NCBI GenBank assembly: GCA_947598425.1
Contig: CANQFH010000017.1
Location: forward strand, 1-14,900
Length of the DNA stretch: 14,900 bases
Direction: 5' to 3'
Origin: an uncultured Bacilli bacterium
GTDB lineage: Bacteria; Bacillota_I; Bacilli_A; RF39; UBA660
The notes below the pieces were generated by a model, which was given only the letters and a program-made list of their open reading frames with translations, searched no databases and was not told where the DNA came from. A program made the position numbers and the translations under genes. Positions 5,830 through 11,652 of the stretch are shown piece after piece. Position 1 is the stretch's first letter. Each line of letters starts with the position of its first letter.

Positions 5830-5913
5830 GTCGGTACTAATCTAAAAACTGGAATAGTACCTAACTCATCCAAATTAGGTATTCCTTTTTTATTTTATGC
5901 AAGTTTCCTTGAC
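5808..5913 (-). ncRNA. Antisense RNA of unit B2, putative antitoxin
   Basis: The predicted start is near 5913, with the CAAG-GAAA-CTTG hairpin at its 5' end. The terminator stem is TAGTACC with GGTACTA (5813-5839), followed by TTTTTATT. It is one pair longer than in B1, thanks to the same base change that turns Leu into Pro in the toxin. Confidence 0.65.
5851..5892 (+). terminator. Terminator of the B2 mRNA
   Basis: Same hairpin as B1 (GGAAT and ACCTAA with TTAGGT and ATTCC), followed by TTTTTT. Confidence 0.8.
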
Positions 5914-5919
5914 AAATAC

Positions 5920-5948
5920 ATCATAACATAAAAGAGAACTTTTATCAA
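5920..5948 (-). promoter_or_regulatory. Antisense promoter of unit B2
   Basis: Minus strand TTGATA (5943-5948), 17 bp, TATGAT (5920-5925). Confidence 0.75.
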
Positions 5949-5960
5949 GTTCCCTATATT

Positions 5961-5989
5961 AAAGTCCGAATATTTCGAACAGTTTTTTT
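5961..5989. terminator. Hairpin between tRNA-Arg and the toxin array, possibly bidirectional
   Basis: GTCCGAA-TAT-TTCGAAC (5964-5980) has T7 on its right (plus strand) and TTTAATA on the minus side. On the minus strand the odd pair is a G-U and on the plus strand a C-A, so it folds better as the tRNA terminator, although the plus-side U tract is longer. Confidence 0.55.
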
Positions 5990-5992
5990 CAA

Positions 5993-6069
5993 TGGTGTCT
6001 CCGAGGCGATTCGAACGCCTGACCGATCGCTTAGAAGGCGATTGCTCTATCCAGCTGAGCTACGGGGAC
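5993..6069 (-). tRNA. tRNA-Arg, anticodon UCU
   Basis: A 77-nt cloverleaf with an encoded CCA end (5993-5995). D stem is GCUC/GAGC; anticodon stem is AUCGC/GCGAU with loop CUUCUAA (anticodon UCU, reading AGA/AGG); T arm is AGGCG-UUCGAAU-CGCCU. The acceptor stem GUCCCCG/CGGAGAC has one C4-A69 clash. AGA is the usual Arg codon in the neighbouring genes, so this is probably a heavily used tRNA. Confidence 0.95.
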
Positions 6070-6084
6070 AACTGAACAATTAAA

Positions 6085-6113
6085 ATTATATACTATTATT
6101 ATGGGAATTTCAA
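6085..6113 (-). promoter_or_regulatory. Sigma-A promoter of tRNA-Arg
   Basis: Minus strand TTGAAA (6108-6113), 17 bp, TATAAT (6085-6090), ending 15 bp before the mature 5' end. Confidence 0.8.
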
Positions 6114-6126
6114 CCTAAAGAATACT

Positions 6127-6157
6127 AAAAAATGCTAATTTTAGATAAAAAAAGCAT
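6127..6157 (-). terminator. Terminator of the GerMN gene
   Basis: On the minus strand ATGCT (6153-6157) pairs with AGCAT (6132-6136), with inner U/A pairs, followed by a U run. The hairpin contains the stop codon. Confidence 0.65.
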
Positions 6158-7073
6158 CAATTAACATATTATCTATATAAAATATAGTTTCATTTATATT
6201 ATAAGTATCCCGGATGGATAGAGCAATTGAGTACTTAACTTCTTCAATTATTTTATTATCATCAAGACTTAAAACTTCATTATTAAAACTTAAATTAATA
6301 GAGTTTTCTAATATTTCATAATCCAATAATTTAGCAGCAGAAGATAAATAACTAATTAAATTAGTTTCATAAGTAGGGGAAGTTTTTAACTTCTCAATGA
6401 TTATTTCCACTTTTTCATGTTTATCATTACTAATAGTGGTTATTGGGGTAAAATAAGAATAATTATTCATTTTACTAACGTAATAAGTAGTTACTTTTGC
6501 AACATTTTTCATACTTTCTAACTCATAAATTTTATTAATACCAAAACTTCGATCTAAAACATTAGGAAGAATTTTTTTAGAATTAGGAAGTTCATTTAAT
6601 AAATTATTATCTACAAATATCATTATTTGCTTTACTTCTTTAATTTCTGTTAAAGAATAAATGATAGCTTCCAACATTTTTTCTTCATCATCCATAGATA
6701 CATTTAGTAATTCTTTAGAAAAATTAATTTTTAATAGACCATCTTTTAGTTCTTTACTTATTATTTTTGTGCCTTCCGGGATTATTTTTTTAAAATTATT
6801 AGGGATATGAGAAGTAGATTTAGAATTTATAGTTAAATTATTAATTATTTCATTTATTAAGTTATTAACATCATCACTTTTTTGAATTACTTCAAAACGC
6901 GATACTAAATTATTACTATCAACTAAGTATATAGGTATTGTTTTAGGATTAGTATAAGTAAGAGTGGTATTAATATTATAAGAATGATTATTGGGAAATA
7001 AATAAATTAACAGTAGAAAGATAAAAGATAAAGTTATCACAATAATTTTTTTGTAAGCAAGTTTTTTTAACAT
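6141..7073 (-). CDS. gerM: GerM-like protein: membrane anchor plus two GerMN domains
   Basis: GerM of B. subtilis is an envelope protein needed in sporulation and germination, where it helps hold the coat-facing secretion complex. This 310-residue product has an N-terminal membrane helix at about 8-27 with no lipobox Cys, then two GerMN-type domains at about 46-160 and 195-305. Each holds a late Asn/Asp-rich turn, IMIFVDNN at 150-157 and IFYIDNM at 297-303. Start ATG 7073 lies 7 nt after AGGTGG (7081-7086). A GerE-like regulator gene lies immediately upstream on the same strand. GerMN domains also occur in non-sporulating bacteria, so this does not prove sporulation. The symbol is a homology label. 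Confidence 0.8.
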   Translation of the reverse strand: MLKKLAYKKIIVITLSFIFLLLIYLFPNNHSYNINTTLTYTNPKTIPIYLVDSNNLVSRFEVIQKSDDVNNLINEIINNLTINSKSTSHIPNNFKKIIPEGTKIISKELKDGLLKINFSKELLNVSMDDEEKMLEAIIYSLTEIKEVKQIMIFVDNNLLNELPNSKKILPNVLDRSFGINKIYELESMKNVAKVTTYYVSKMNNYSYFTPITTISNDKHEKVEIIIEKLKTSPTYETNLISYLSSAAKLLDYEILENSINLSFNNEVLSLDDNKIIEEVKYSIALSIRDTYNINETIFYIDNMLIDAFFI

Positions 7074-7120
7074 TCATAAGCCACCTAATAAATTATATGG
7101 TAGATATTTATTCTAATTCC

Positions 7121-7149
7121 AATAAAAAAGAAATGTTTGAATTCATTTC
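7121..7149 (-). terminator. Terminator of the gerE-like gene
   Basis: On the minus strand GAAATG (7144-7149) pairs with CATTTC (7130-7135), followed by TTTTTTATT. It separates the regulator from the GerM-like gene. Confidence 0.75.
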
Positions 7150-7157
7150 CTTATAAT

Positions 7158-7364
7158 TTATATGGTTAATTCACCTAATTTTAATAATTCAACAACAGCT
7201 TGTGCACGACTTTTAACACCAAGTTTTTGCATTGTATTGGAAATATGATTTCTAACTGTTTTTTCACTAATACCTAAAAATTCTGCAATTTCTTTAGTTG
7301 TTTTATTTAAAACTAATAAATCAAAAACTTCTTGTTCTCGTGTAGTTAATATTCCTTTAGTCAT
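7158..7364 (-). CDS. gerE: GerE-like single-domain LuxR-type regulator
   Basis: A 68-residue protein consisting only of a LuxR/GerE helix-turn-helix: LTTREQEVFDLL (6-17), TTKEIAEFLGISEKTVRNHIS (22-42, second and recognition helices) and MQKLGVKSRAQAVVELL (45-61). It closely resembles B. subtilis GerE (74 residues), a late mother-cell regulator, in length and in the EKTVRNHIS and AVVELL blocks as I remember them. No receiver or sensor domain is present. Start ATG 7362-7364 follows AAGGAAGG (7369-7376). In B. subtilis gerE and gerM lie near each other, so adjacency here may be old synteny. It may instead be a general small LuxR-type regulator. Confidence 0.85.
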   Translation of the reverse strand: MTKGILTTREQEVFDLLVLNKTTKEIAEFLGISEKTVRNHISNTMQKLGVKSRAQAVVELLKLGELTI

Positions 7365-7378
7365 TATACCTTCCTTTC

Positions 7379-7415
7379 ATACTTCATAGTATTTTATGAG
7401 TATTTCTGGTATTTT
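7379..7415. promoter_or_regulatory. Repeated elements upstream of the gerE-like gene
   Basis: GTATTT occurs three times, at 7389, 7400 and 7409, spaced 11 and 9 bp, about one helix turn. Overlapping this is an inverted repeat ATACT(T)CATA / TATGAGTAT (7379-7403) with a one-base bulge. Candidate operator for one of the two neighbouring regulators. Confidence 0.4.
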
Positions 7416-7433
7416 GTGTCTTAAAGGAGCATA

Positions 7434-7871
7434 TTATTTATATTCATCTATTTTACCTAAAAGATAATCTATTGATGAATGATAACGTTCGGCAAGTTCT
7501 TTTAATAATAGTGTAGGTATTAAATAATGACCATATTCATAACCAGTCCAAGTACTTCTTGAAATATTTAAGATTTTAGCAATATTTACTTGAGTTAATT
7601 TATTATTTTTTCTTAATTCTTTAAGTCTTTTAGTAAGAATATCTCTATTAATATCTGGTCTAGAATTTGGATAATTCTTTTCTTTAGATATTCCAACTAC
7701 ATAATCTATTGAAACATTAAAATAATTACAAATAGTATTTAAATGGTTAATCGGCATAGTATCTCTTTCAATTTCATATGAAGAATAAGTTGAGCGATTG
7801 ATTTTTAAAATGTCCGCAATATCTCTTTGTTTTAAGCTCGCATCCTCTCTTAAAACCTTTAATCTTTCCAT
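7434..7871 (-). CDS. Transcriptional regulator with two tandem XRE-type helix-turn-helix domains
   Basis: The 145-residue protein is two Cro/C1-type DNA-binding domains in a row. The first is about 3-60, with LKQRDIADILKINRSTYSSYE (13-33) then DYVVG; the second is about 81-139, with LTQVNIAKILNISRSTWTGYE (92-112) then DYLLG. The two halves align, suggesting internal duplication. There is no separate dimerisation or ligand domain. The chosen start is ATG 7871, 9 nt after AAAGGTG; a GTG at 7883 overlaps that ribosome site. No terminator separates it from the gerE-like gene 69 bp downstream, so the two may be co-transcribed. Its target is unknown. Confidence 0.85.
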   Translation of the reverse strand: MERLKVLREDASLKQRDIADILKINRSTYSSYEIERDTMPINHLNTICNYFNVSIDYVVGISKEKNYPNSRPDINRDILTKRLKELRKNNKLTQVNIAKILNISRSTWTGYEYGHYLIPTLLLKELAERYHSSIDYLLGKIDEYK

Positions 7872-7953
7872 TATATCTGGCACCTTTCTTTAAAGTATTA
7901 TAATGATTAAAGGTATGCCAAAATTATTTTGTGTATATATTTGGACAAAAGTA

Positions 7954-7982
7954 TTGAACAAAAATGTTCTTTATGCTATAAT
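7954..7982 (+). promoter_or_regulatory. Sigma-A promoter of an unassigned small RNA
   Basis: TTGAAC (7954-7959), 17 bp, TATAAT (7977-7982). The expected start near 7989 coincides with the first base of a perfect hairpin. Confidence 0.8.
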
Positions 7983-7988
7983 CTAATT

Positions 7989-8083
7989 GTTAAGTAATTA
8001 GTTACTTAACTTCTCTTTAGTCAGGTGATAAAGACGTTAAAACATGACCACATATAGAAAAGGATCATACCTTTTCTTTTTTA
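7989..8083 (+). ncRNA. Unassigned structured small RNA of about 95 nt
   Basis: Between a strong promoter and a clean terminator there is no credible gene but clear structure. Hairpin 1 is GTTAAGTAA-TTAG-TTACTTAAC (7989-8010). Next come CTTTA (8015-8019) and TAAAG (8029-8033), whose loop carries GTCA (8020-8023), complementary to TGAC (8045-8048), a possible H-type pseudoknot. The terminator follows. I match it to no known riboswitch or housekeeping RNA. Because rlmN downstream appears to have its own promoter, a free-standing RNA is likelier than a leader, but a terminating leader of rlmN remains possible. Confidence 0.65.
8056..8083 (+). terminator. Rho-independent terminator of the small RNA
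   Basis: AGAAAAGG-ATCATA-CCTTTTCT followed by TTTTTT: eight perfect pairs. Confidence 0.88.
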
Positions 8084-8098
8084 TTTATTTAATTTTAT

Positions 8099-8128
8099 GT
8101 GACAAATTAAGGTGTTTTATTGTACAAT
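8099..8128 (+). promoter_or_regulatory. Promoter of rlmN, placed for a leaderless mRNA
   Basis: GTGACA (8099-8104), 18 bp, TACAAT (8123-8128). The rlmN ATG begins 7 bases after the -10 box, where transcription should start. Confidence 0.55.
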
Positions 8129-8134
8129 AGAAGT

Positions 8135-9145
8135 ATGAAAAATTTATTTGGTTTAAATATTAATGAATTAGAAGATTATTTTTTAAGTATTAATGAAAAG
8201 AAGTTTAAAGCTTCTCAAGTTTTTGAATGGATTTATGATAAAAAAATATATGATATTGAGTTATTTTCAAATATTAAAAAAGAGATTAGAGAAAAATTAA
8301 AAGAAGATTTTAATTTAGAATTTATTAAAATTAAAAAAGTAGAAGTAGGATCTTTAGTACGTAAATATTTATTTGAATTATTAGATGGTAATTTTATTGA
8401 AGCCGTTTTAATGGAACATGATTATGGCTTATCTGTTTGTATCTCTAGTGAAGTTGGTTGTAATATGGGCTGCCGTTTTTGTGAAAGTGGTCGTTTAAAA
8501 AGAGTACGGGTATTAGATACTTATGAAATGGTTGAACAAATAATATTAATAGAGAATGATATTAAGAAAAAGATTCAAAGTGTAGTTATAATGGGTATTG
8601 GAGAACCTTTTGATAATTATGATAATGTTATTAATTTTGTTAAAATTATTAATCATCCTAAATCTTTAGCTATTGGAGCACGACATATAACTATTTCTAC
8701 TTGTGGTATAGTTCCTAAAATAGAAGAATTTAGTAATTTGCCATTACAAATAAATTTAGCTTTAAGTTTGCATGCTCCATCTGATGAAATAAGAAATAAA
8801 ATAATGCCTATTAATAAAGTGTATAATATTAGTAAAGTAATGCAAGCAATTAAAGAGTATATTAATAAAACTAATAGACGGGTTACTATAGAATATGTTA
8901 TGCTTAAAGGGGTAAATGATAGCATAGATAATGCTAGAAGTTTAGCTAAACTATTACATGGTTTAAATGTCTATGTTAATTTGATACCTTATAATGAAAC
9001 TAAAAATATTGAATATGAAAAGAGTGATAATATTCTTAATTTTAAAAATGAATTGTTAAAATTAGGAATAAATGTAACAGTTAGAAAAGAATTTGGTAGT
9101 GGTATTTCCGCTGCTTGTGGACAACTTAGAAGTAAAGAGGTGTAA
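8135..9145 (+). CDS. rlmN: 23S rRNA/tRNA adenine C2-methyltransferase RlmN (radical SAM)
   Basis: RlmN methylates C2 of A2503 in 23S rRNA and A37 of some tRNAs, using radical SAM chemistry. The 336-residue product has the N-terminal RlmN accessory domain (about 1-65), the 4Fe-4S motif C109-NMG-C113-RF-C116, the SAM block VVIMGIGEPFDNYDNV (150-165), ARHITISTCG (182-191), INLALSLHAPSDEIR (206-220) and the C-terminal GISAACGQLR with Cys328, the methyl-carrying cysteine. After the cluster the sequence is ESGRLKRVRVLD, not the common ATG...RNL, so it is somewhat divergent. The accessory domain and chromosomal setting favour RlmN over the resistance enzyme Cfr. The start is ATG 8135; no ribosome site is at a useful distance. 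It heads the cluster and ends one base before prpC. Confidence 0.93.
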   Translation: MKNLFGLNINELEDYFLSINEKKFKASQVFEWIYDKKIYDIELFSNIKKEIREKLKEDFNLEFIKIKKVEVGSLVRKYLFELLDGNFIEAVLMEHDYGLSVCISSEVGCNMGCRFCESGRLKRVRVLDTYEMVEQIILIENDIKKKIQSVVIMGIGEPFDNYDNVINFVKIINHPKSLAIGARHITISTCGIVPKIEEFSNLPLQINLALSLHAPSDEIRNKIMPINKVYNISKVMQAIKEYINKTNRRVTIEYVMLKGVNDSIDNARSLAKLLHGLNVYVNLIPYNETKNIEYEKSDNILNFKNELLKLGINVTVRKEFGSGISAACGQLRSKEV

Positions 9146-9146
9146 A

Positions 9147-9890
9147 ATGAAAGCATGTTATATGACTGATTCTGGTAGAGTTCGAAGTCATAATGAAGAT
9201 AGTGTTACCATATTAAAAAATGATAGTGATGAATATCTTTTAGTAGTAGCAGATGGTATGGGTGGTCATCGAAAAGGTGAAGTTGCATCAAGTATTGTAG
9301 TTTCAAGATTAGGTAAAAGATTTAATGAGATTCCATCAATTGGTTCTAAACTAGATGCAGTAAATTTTTTAAATGATAATATTAATGAAATCAATTTTGA
9401 AATATTACAATATGGAGAAGAAAATGAAGATTCTAAAGGATTAGGAACTACAGTAGTAGTAGCGCTTTTAACTAAAAGTTATTTAATCTTTGGTAATATT
9501 GGTGATTCATCAGGATTTGTTCTAAAACATAATAAATTACATAAAGTTACTAAAGATCATACCCTAGTTAATCTTTTAGTAGATGCTGGTAATTTAACTC
9601 AAGATGAAGCTAAAATTCATCCTAAGAAAAATGTCTTAATGAGAGCTCTAGGAGCAGCTGAAAAAGTTGATTTAGATATTTTTGAAGTTATTGATATGAA
9701 TGATATTGATGGTGTAATGTTATGTAGTGATGGACTTACAAATATGCTTACTGAGGAACAAATTGAAAAAGTATTAATAGATGAAGATTTATTAATAGAA
9801 GAAAAAGTAGAAAAATTGATAAAGAAATGTAATGCTAGGGGTGGCAATGATAATATTTCAGTAGCTTATCTAACAAGGAATGGTGAGTAA
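9147..9890 (+). CDS. prpC: PP2C-family Ser/Thr protein phosphatase PrpC/Stp
   Basis: Removes phosphates placed by the kinase PrkC encoded next, using two metal ions. The 247-residue length is normal for the family. Motifs in order: SHNED (14-18), the metal site VVADGMGGH (33-41) with Asp36, GTTVVV (100-105), GNIGDSSGF (116-124) where most relatives have GDSR, KDHTLV (136-141), MLCSDGLTNM (191-200) with Asp195, and GGNDNISV (232-239) with Asp235. The start is ATG 9147 behind AGAGGTG, one base after the rlmN stop; an upstream extension would overlap rlmN by over 50 bases with no gain in homology. The tight spacing implies co-transcription with rlmN and prkC. Confidence 0.95.
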   Translation: MKACYMTDSGRVRSHNEDSVTILKNDSDEYLLVVADGMGGHRKGEVASSIVVSRLGKRFNEIPSIGSKLDAVNFLNDNINEINFEILQYGEENEDSKGLGTTVVVALLTKSYLIFGNIGDSSGFVLKHNKLHKVTKDHTLVNLLVDAGNLTQDEAKIHPKKNVLMRALGAAEKVDLDIFEVIDMNDIDGVMLCSDGLTNMLTEEQIEKVLIDEDLLIEEKVEKLIKKCNARGGNDNISVAYLTRNGE

Positions 9891-9891
9891 T

Positions 9892-11652
9892 ATGATAATG
9901 AAAGGGCAAAAGATTAGTGATCGATACCAAGTATTAAAAAGTATTGGTGAAGGGGGAATGGCTAATGTTTATTTAGCTTATGATACAATATTAGATAGAA
10001 ATGTTGCCGTTAAAGTTTTAAGAGGAGATTTAGCAAATGATGAAAAGTTTGTTAGAAGATTCCAAAGAGAAGCTTTAGCAGCTTCGAGTTTATCTAATCC
10101 CAATATAGTAGAGGTTTATGATGTTGGTGAAGATAATGGTGAATATTATATTGTTATGGAATATATAGAAGGTAAACATCTAAAACAACTCTTAAAGAAG
10201 AGAGGAAAATTAACAGTATCGGAAGCCGTAGATATTGTAATGCAAATAACTGATGGTTTATCGGTAGCGCATGATTCTTATATAATTCATAGAGATATTA
10301 AACCTCAAAATATTATGATTTTAGAAAATGGTTTAGTAAAAATAACTGATTTTGGAATTGCGATGGCGATGAATTCTACACAACTAACACAAACTAATTC
10401 GGTTATGGGTAGTGTGCATTATCTGCCACCAGAACAAGCTAGTGGTAAAGGTGCTACCTTACAAAGTGATATTTATTCCATAGGAATATTATTTTATGAA
10501 TTATTAACAGGTAAATTACCATTTAAGGGAGAAAATGCCGTTGAAATAGCTTTAAAACATTTAAAAGAACCACTTCCAAGTATCAGGGAAGAAATACCTA
10601 ATATTCCCCAAAGTGTGGAAAATATTATTATTAAAGCTACCGCTAAGAATCCTAAAAATAGATATGCTGATGCTAGAGAAATGTATGAAGATTTAAAAAC
10701 ATGTTTAGATCCAGCTAGAAGTAATGAAGAAAAGATTAAATTAAAATATCAAGAAGTATCTGATGATACTAAGATAATTAAACAAGTAAAAGAAGAAGCT
10801 AAGAAAATAGAAAATAAAAATGTTAATAATAATAAAAAAGAAGAAAAAGATGAAGTTATAGTAAAGAAGATAACAGGTGATGATTTGAAAAAACAAAATA
10901 AAATATTAATTAGTTTAGCCTCAATATTTACAGGCTTAGTAATAGTAGTTACATTAGTATTTGCTATTATTATGTTCTTTAGTCGTAATGCCAATATAGT
11001 TGTTCCAGATGTTGCTAATAAAACTGTAAGTGAGGCCATTAAAATATTACAAGATGCTGGTTTTGTTATTTCTGATGAACAAGAAAATATGTCTTCTAAA
11101 GATGTTGAAGTTGGTCATGTTATTAGAACTAGTCCGAATGCTGGTACTAAGAGAAAGAAAAGAGCCGAGATTAAATTATATGTATCTACTGGAGATGAAA
11201 CAATATTAGTAGAAGATTATACACATCGTAATTATTTAGAAGTAAAAGGAAGTCTAGAAGCTAGAGGATTAATTGTTAATATTGAAGAAGAAGCTGTCGA
11301 TGGTGATAGTGATTTTGAAACTGATCAAATAGTAAGACAATCAGTAGAAGCTGGTACAAGTCTAAATAGTGGTGGTAGTATTACTTTATATGTAGCTTCA
11401 ATTGGTACTGCTTATCCAGATTTTACTGATGGTACTTATACAATAGAAGATGTTGAAGAATTTTGTACTGAAAATGAAGTTAATTTACAAATAACAGAAA
11501 CTCAAAGTTCTACTAATTTAGATGGTACTATTTATCGTCAAAGTAGAACTGCTGGAAGTCCAGTTCAAAAGAAAGCAACATTTAGAATTTGGGTTTATCG
11601 TAATAGTGTTAGTGGTAATGATGATGAACCATGTGAAGATGGTTTATGTTAA
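9892..11652 (+). CDS. prkC: PASTA-domain Ser/Thr protein kinase PrkC/Stk
   Basis: A membrane kinase that senses peptidoglycan fragments and phosphorylates cell-wall, division and translation proteins. The 586-residue product has a Hanks-type kinase domain (about 11-272): GEGGMANVY loop, Lys41 in VAVKVL, HRD at 133-135, DFG at 153-155, GSVHYLPPEQA (173-183). Then a charged juxtamembrane linker rich in Lys, Glu and Asn (280-335), one membrane helix (339-363) and three extracellular PASTA domains at about 369-434, 435-503 and 506-571. The acidic tail carries Cys581 and Cys586. The start chosen is ATG 9892, 4-5 nt after GGTGAG; ATG 9880 and 9898 are in-frame alternatives. It lies one base after prpC and overlaps rsgA by 7 bases. 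Confidence 0.95.
   Translation: MIMKGQKISDRYQVLKSIGEGGMANVYLAYDTILDRNVAVKVLRGDLANDEKFVRRFQREALAASSLSNPNIVEVYDVGEDNGEYYIVMEYIEGKHLKQLLKKRGKLTVSEAVDIVMQITDGLSVAHDSYIIHRDIKPQNIMILENGLVKITDFGIAMAMNSTQLTQTNSVMGSVHYLPPEQASGKGATLQSDIYSIGILFYELLTGKLPFKGENAVEIALKHLKEPLPSIREEIPNIPQSVENIIIKATAKNPKNRYADAREMYEDLKTCLDPARSNEEKIKLKYQEVSDDTKIIKQVKEEAKKIENKNVNNNKKEEKDEVIVKKITGDDLKKQNKILISLASIFTGLVIVVTLVFAIIMFFSRNANIVVPDVANKTVSEAIKILQDAGFVISDEQENMSSKDVEVGHVIRTSPNAGTKRKKRAEIKLYVSTGDETILVEDYTHRNYLEVKGSLEARGLIVNIEEEAVDGDSDFETDQIVRQSVEAGTSLNSGGSITLYVASIGTAYPDFTDGTYTIEDVEEFCTENEVNLQITETQSSTNLDGTIYRQSRTAGSPVQKKATFRIWVYRNSVSGNDDEPCEDGLC

Larger units (their letters stand above)
5641..5928. repeat. Direct repeat, B unit copy 2
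   Basis: Counterpart of 4891-5180. Its right end (ATAAAAGAGAACTTTTA) matches the end of unit A2 rather than B1. Confidence 0.85.
3541..5950. other. Array of five type I toxin-antitoxin-like units (order A1, A2, GNAT gene, B1, A3, B2)
   Basis: Each unit has a plus-strand hydrophobic mini-gene, a hairpin terminator, a shared tail that begins ATTTTATGCAA, and a minus-strand promoter inside that tail pointing back at the mini-gene. The antisense -35/-10 pairs are 3926/3898, 4286/4258, 5199/5171, 5560/5532 and 5948/5920, all with exactly 17-bp spacers. Toxin families A (27 residues) and B (26 residues) share design but not sequence. The layout resembles Fst/par, TxpA/RatA and BsrG/SR4 systems of Bacillota, but I cannot assign it to a named family. 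Function is inferred from architecture only. Confidence 0.75.

Noticed and set aside
3541..5950. The repeats as a CRISPR array
   Set aside because: Units are about 300 bp, unevenly spaced and contain coding frames; there are no short identical repeats with unique spacers and no cas genes.
3541..6069. The repeats plus tRNA as an integrated mobile element
   Set aside because: No transposase, integrase, terminal inverted repeats or tRNA-end duplication is visible; recombination between units explains the repeats.
8044..8133. A 29-codon plus-strand frame starting ATG ACC ACA in the small RNA
   Set aside because: It has no ribosome site and reads straight through a strong terminator hairpin.
8653..8925. 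Minus-strand frames opposite rlmN, and similar ones opposite prpC (9617-9847), prkC (10749-11039) and the surface protein (13710-13985)
   Set aside because: All are shadows of well-identified plus-strand genes and lack ribosome sites or recognisable domains.
8135..9145. Cfr-type antibiotic-resistance methyltransferase instead of RlmN
   Set aside because: The N-terminal accessory domain and the conserved rlmN-prpC-prkC-rsgA-rpe order indicate the housekeeping enzyme.
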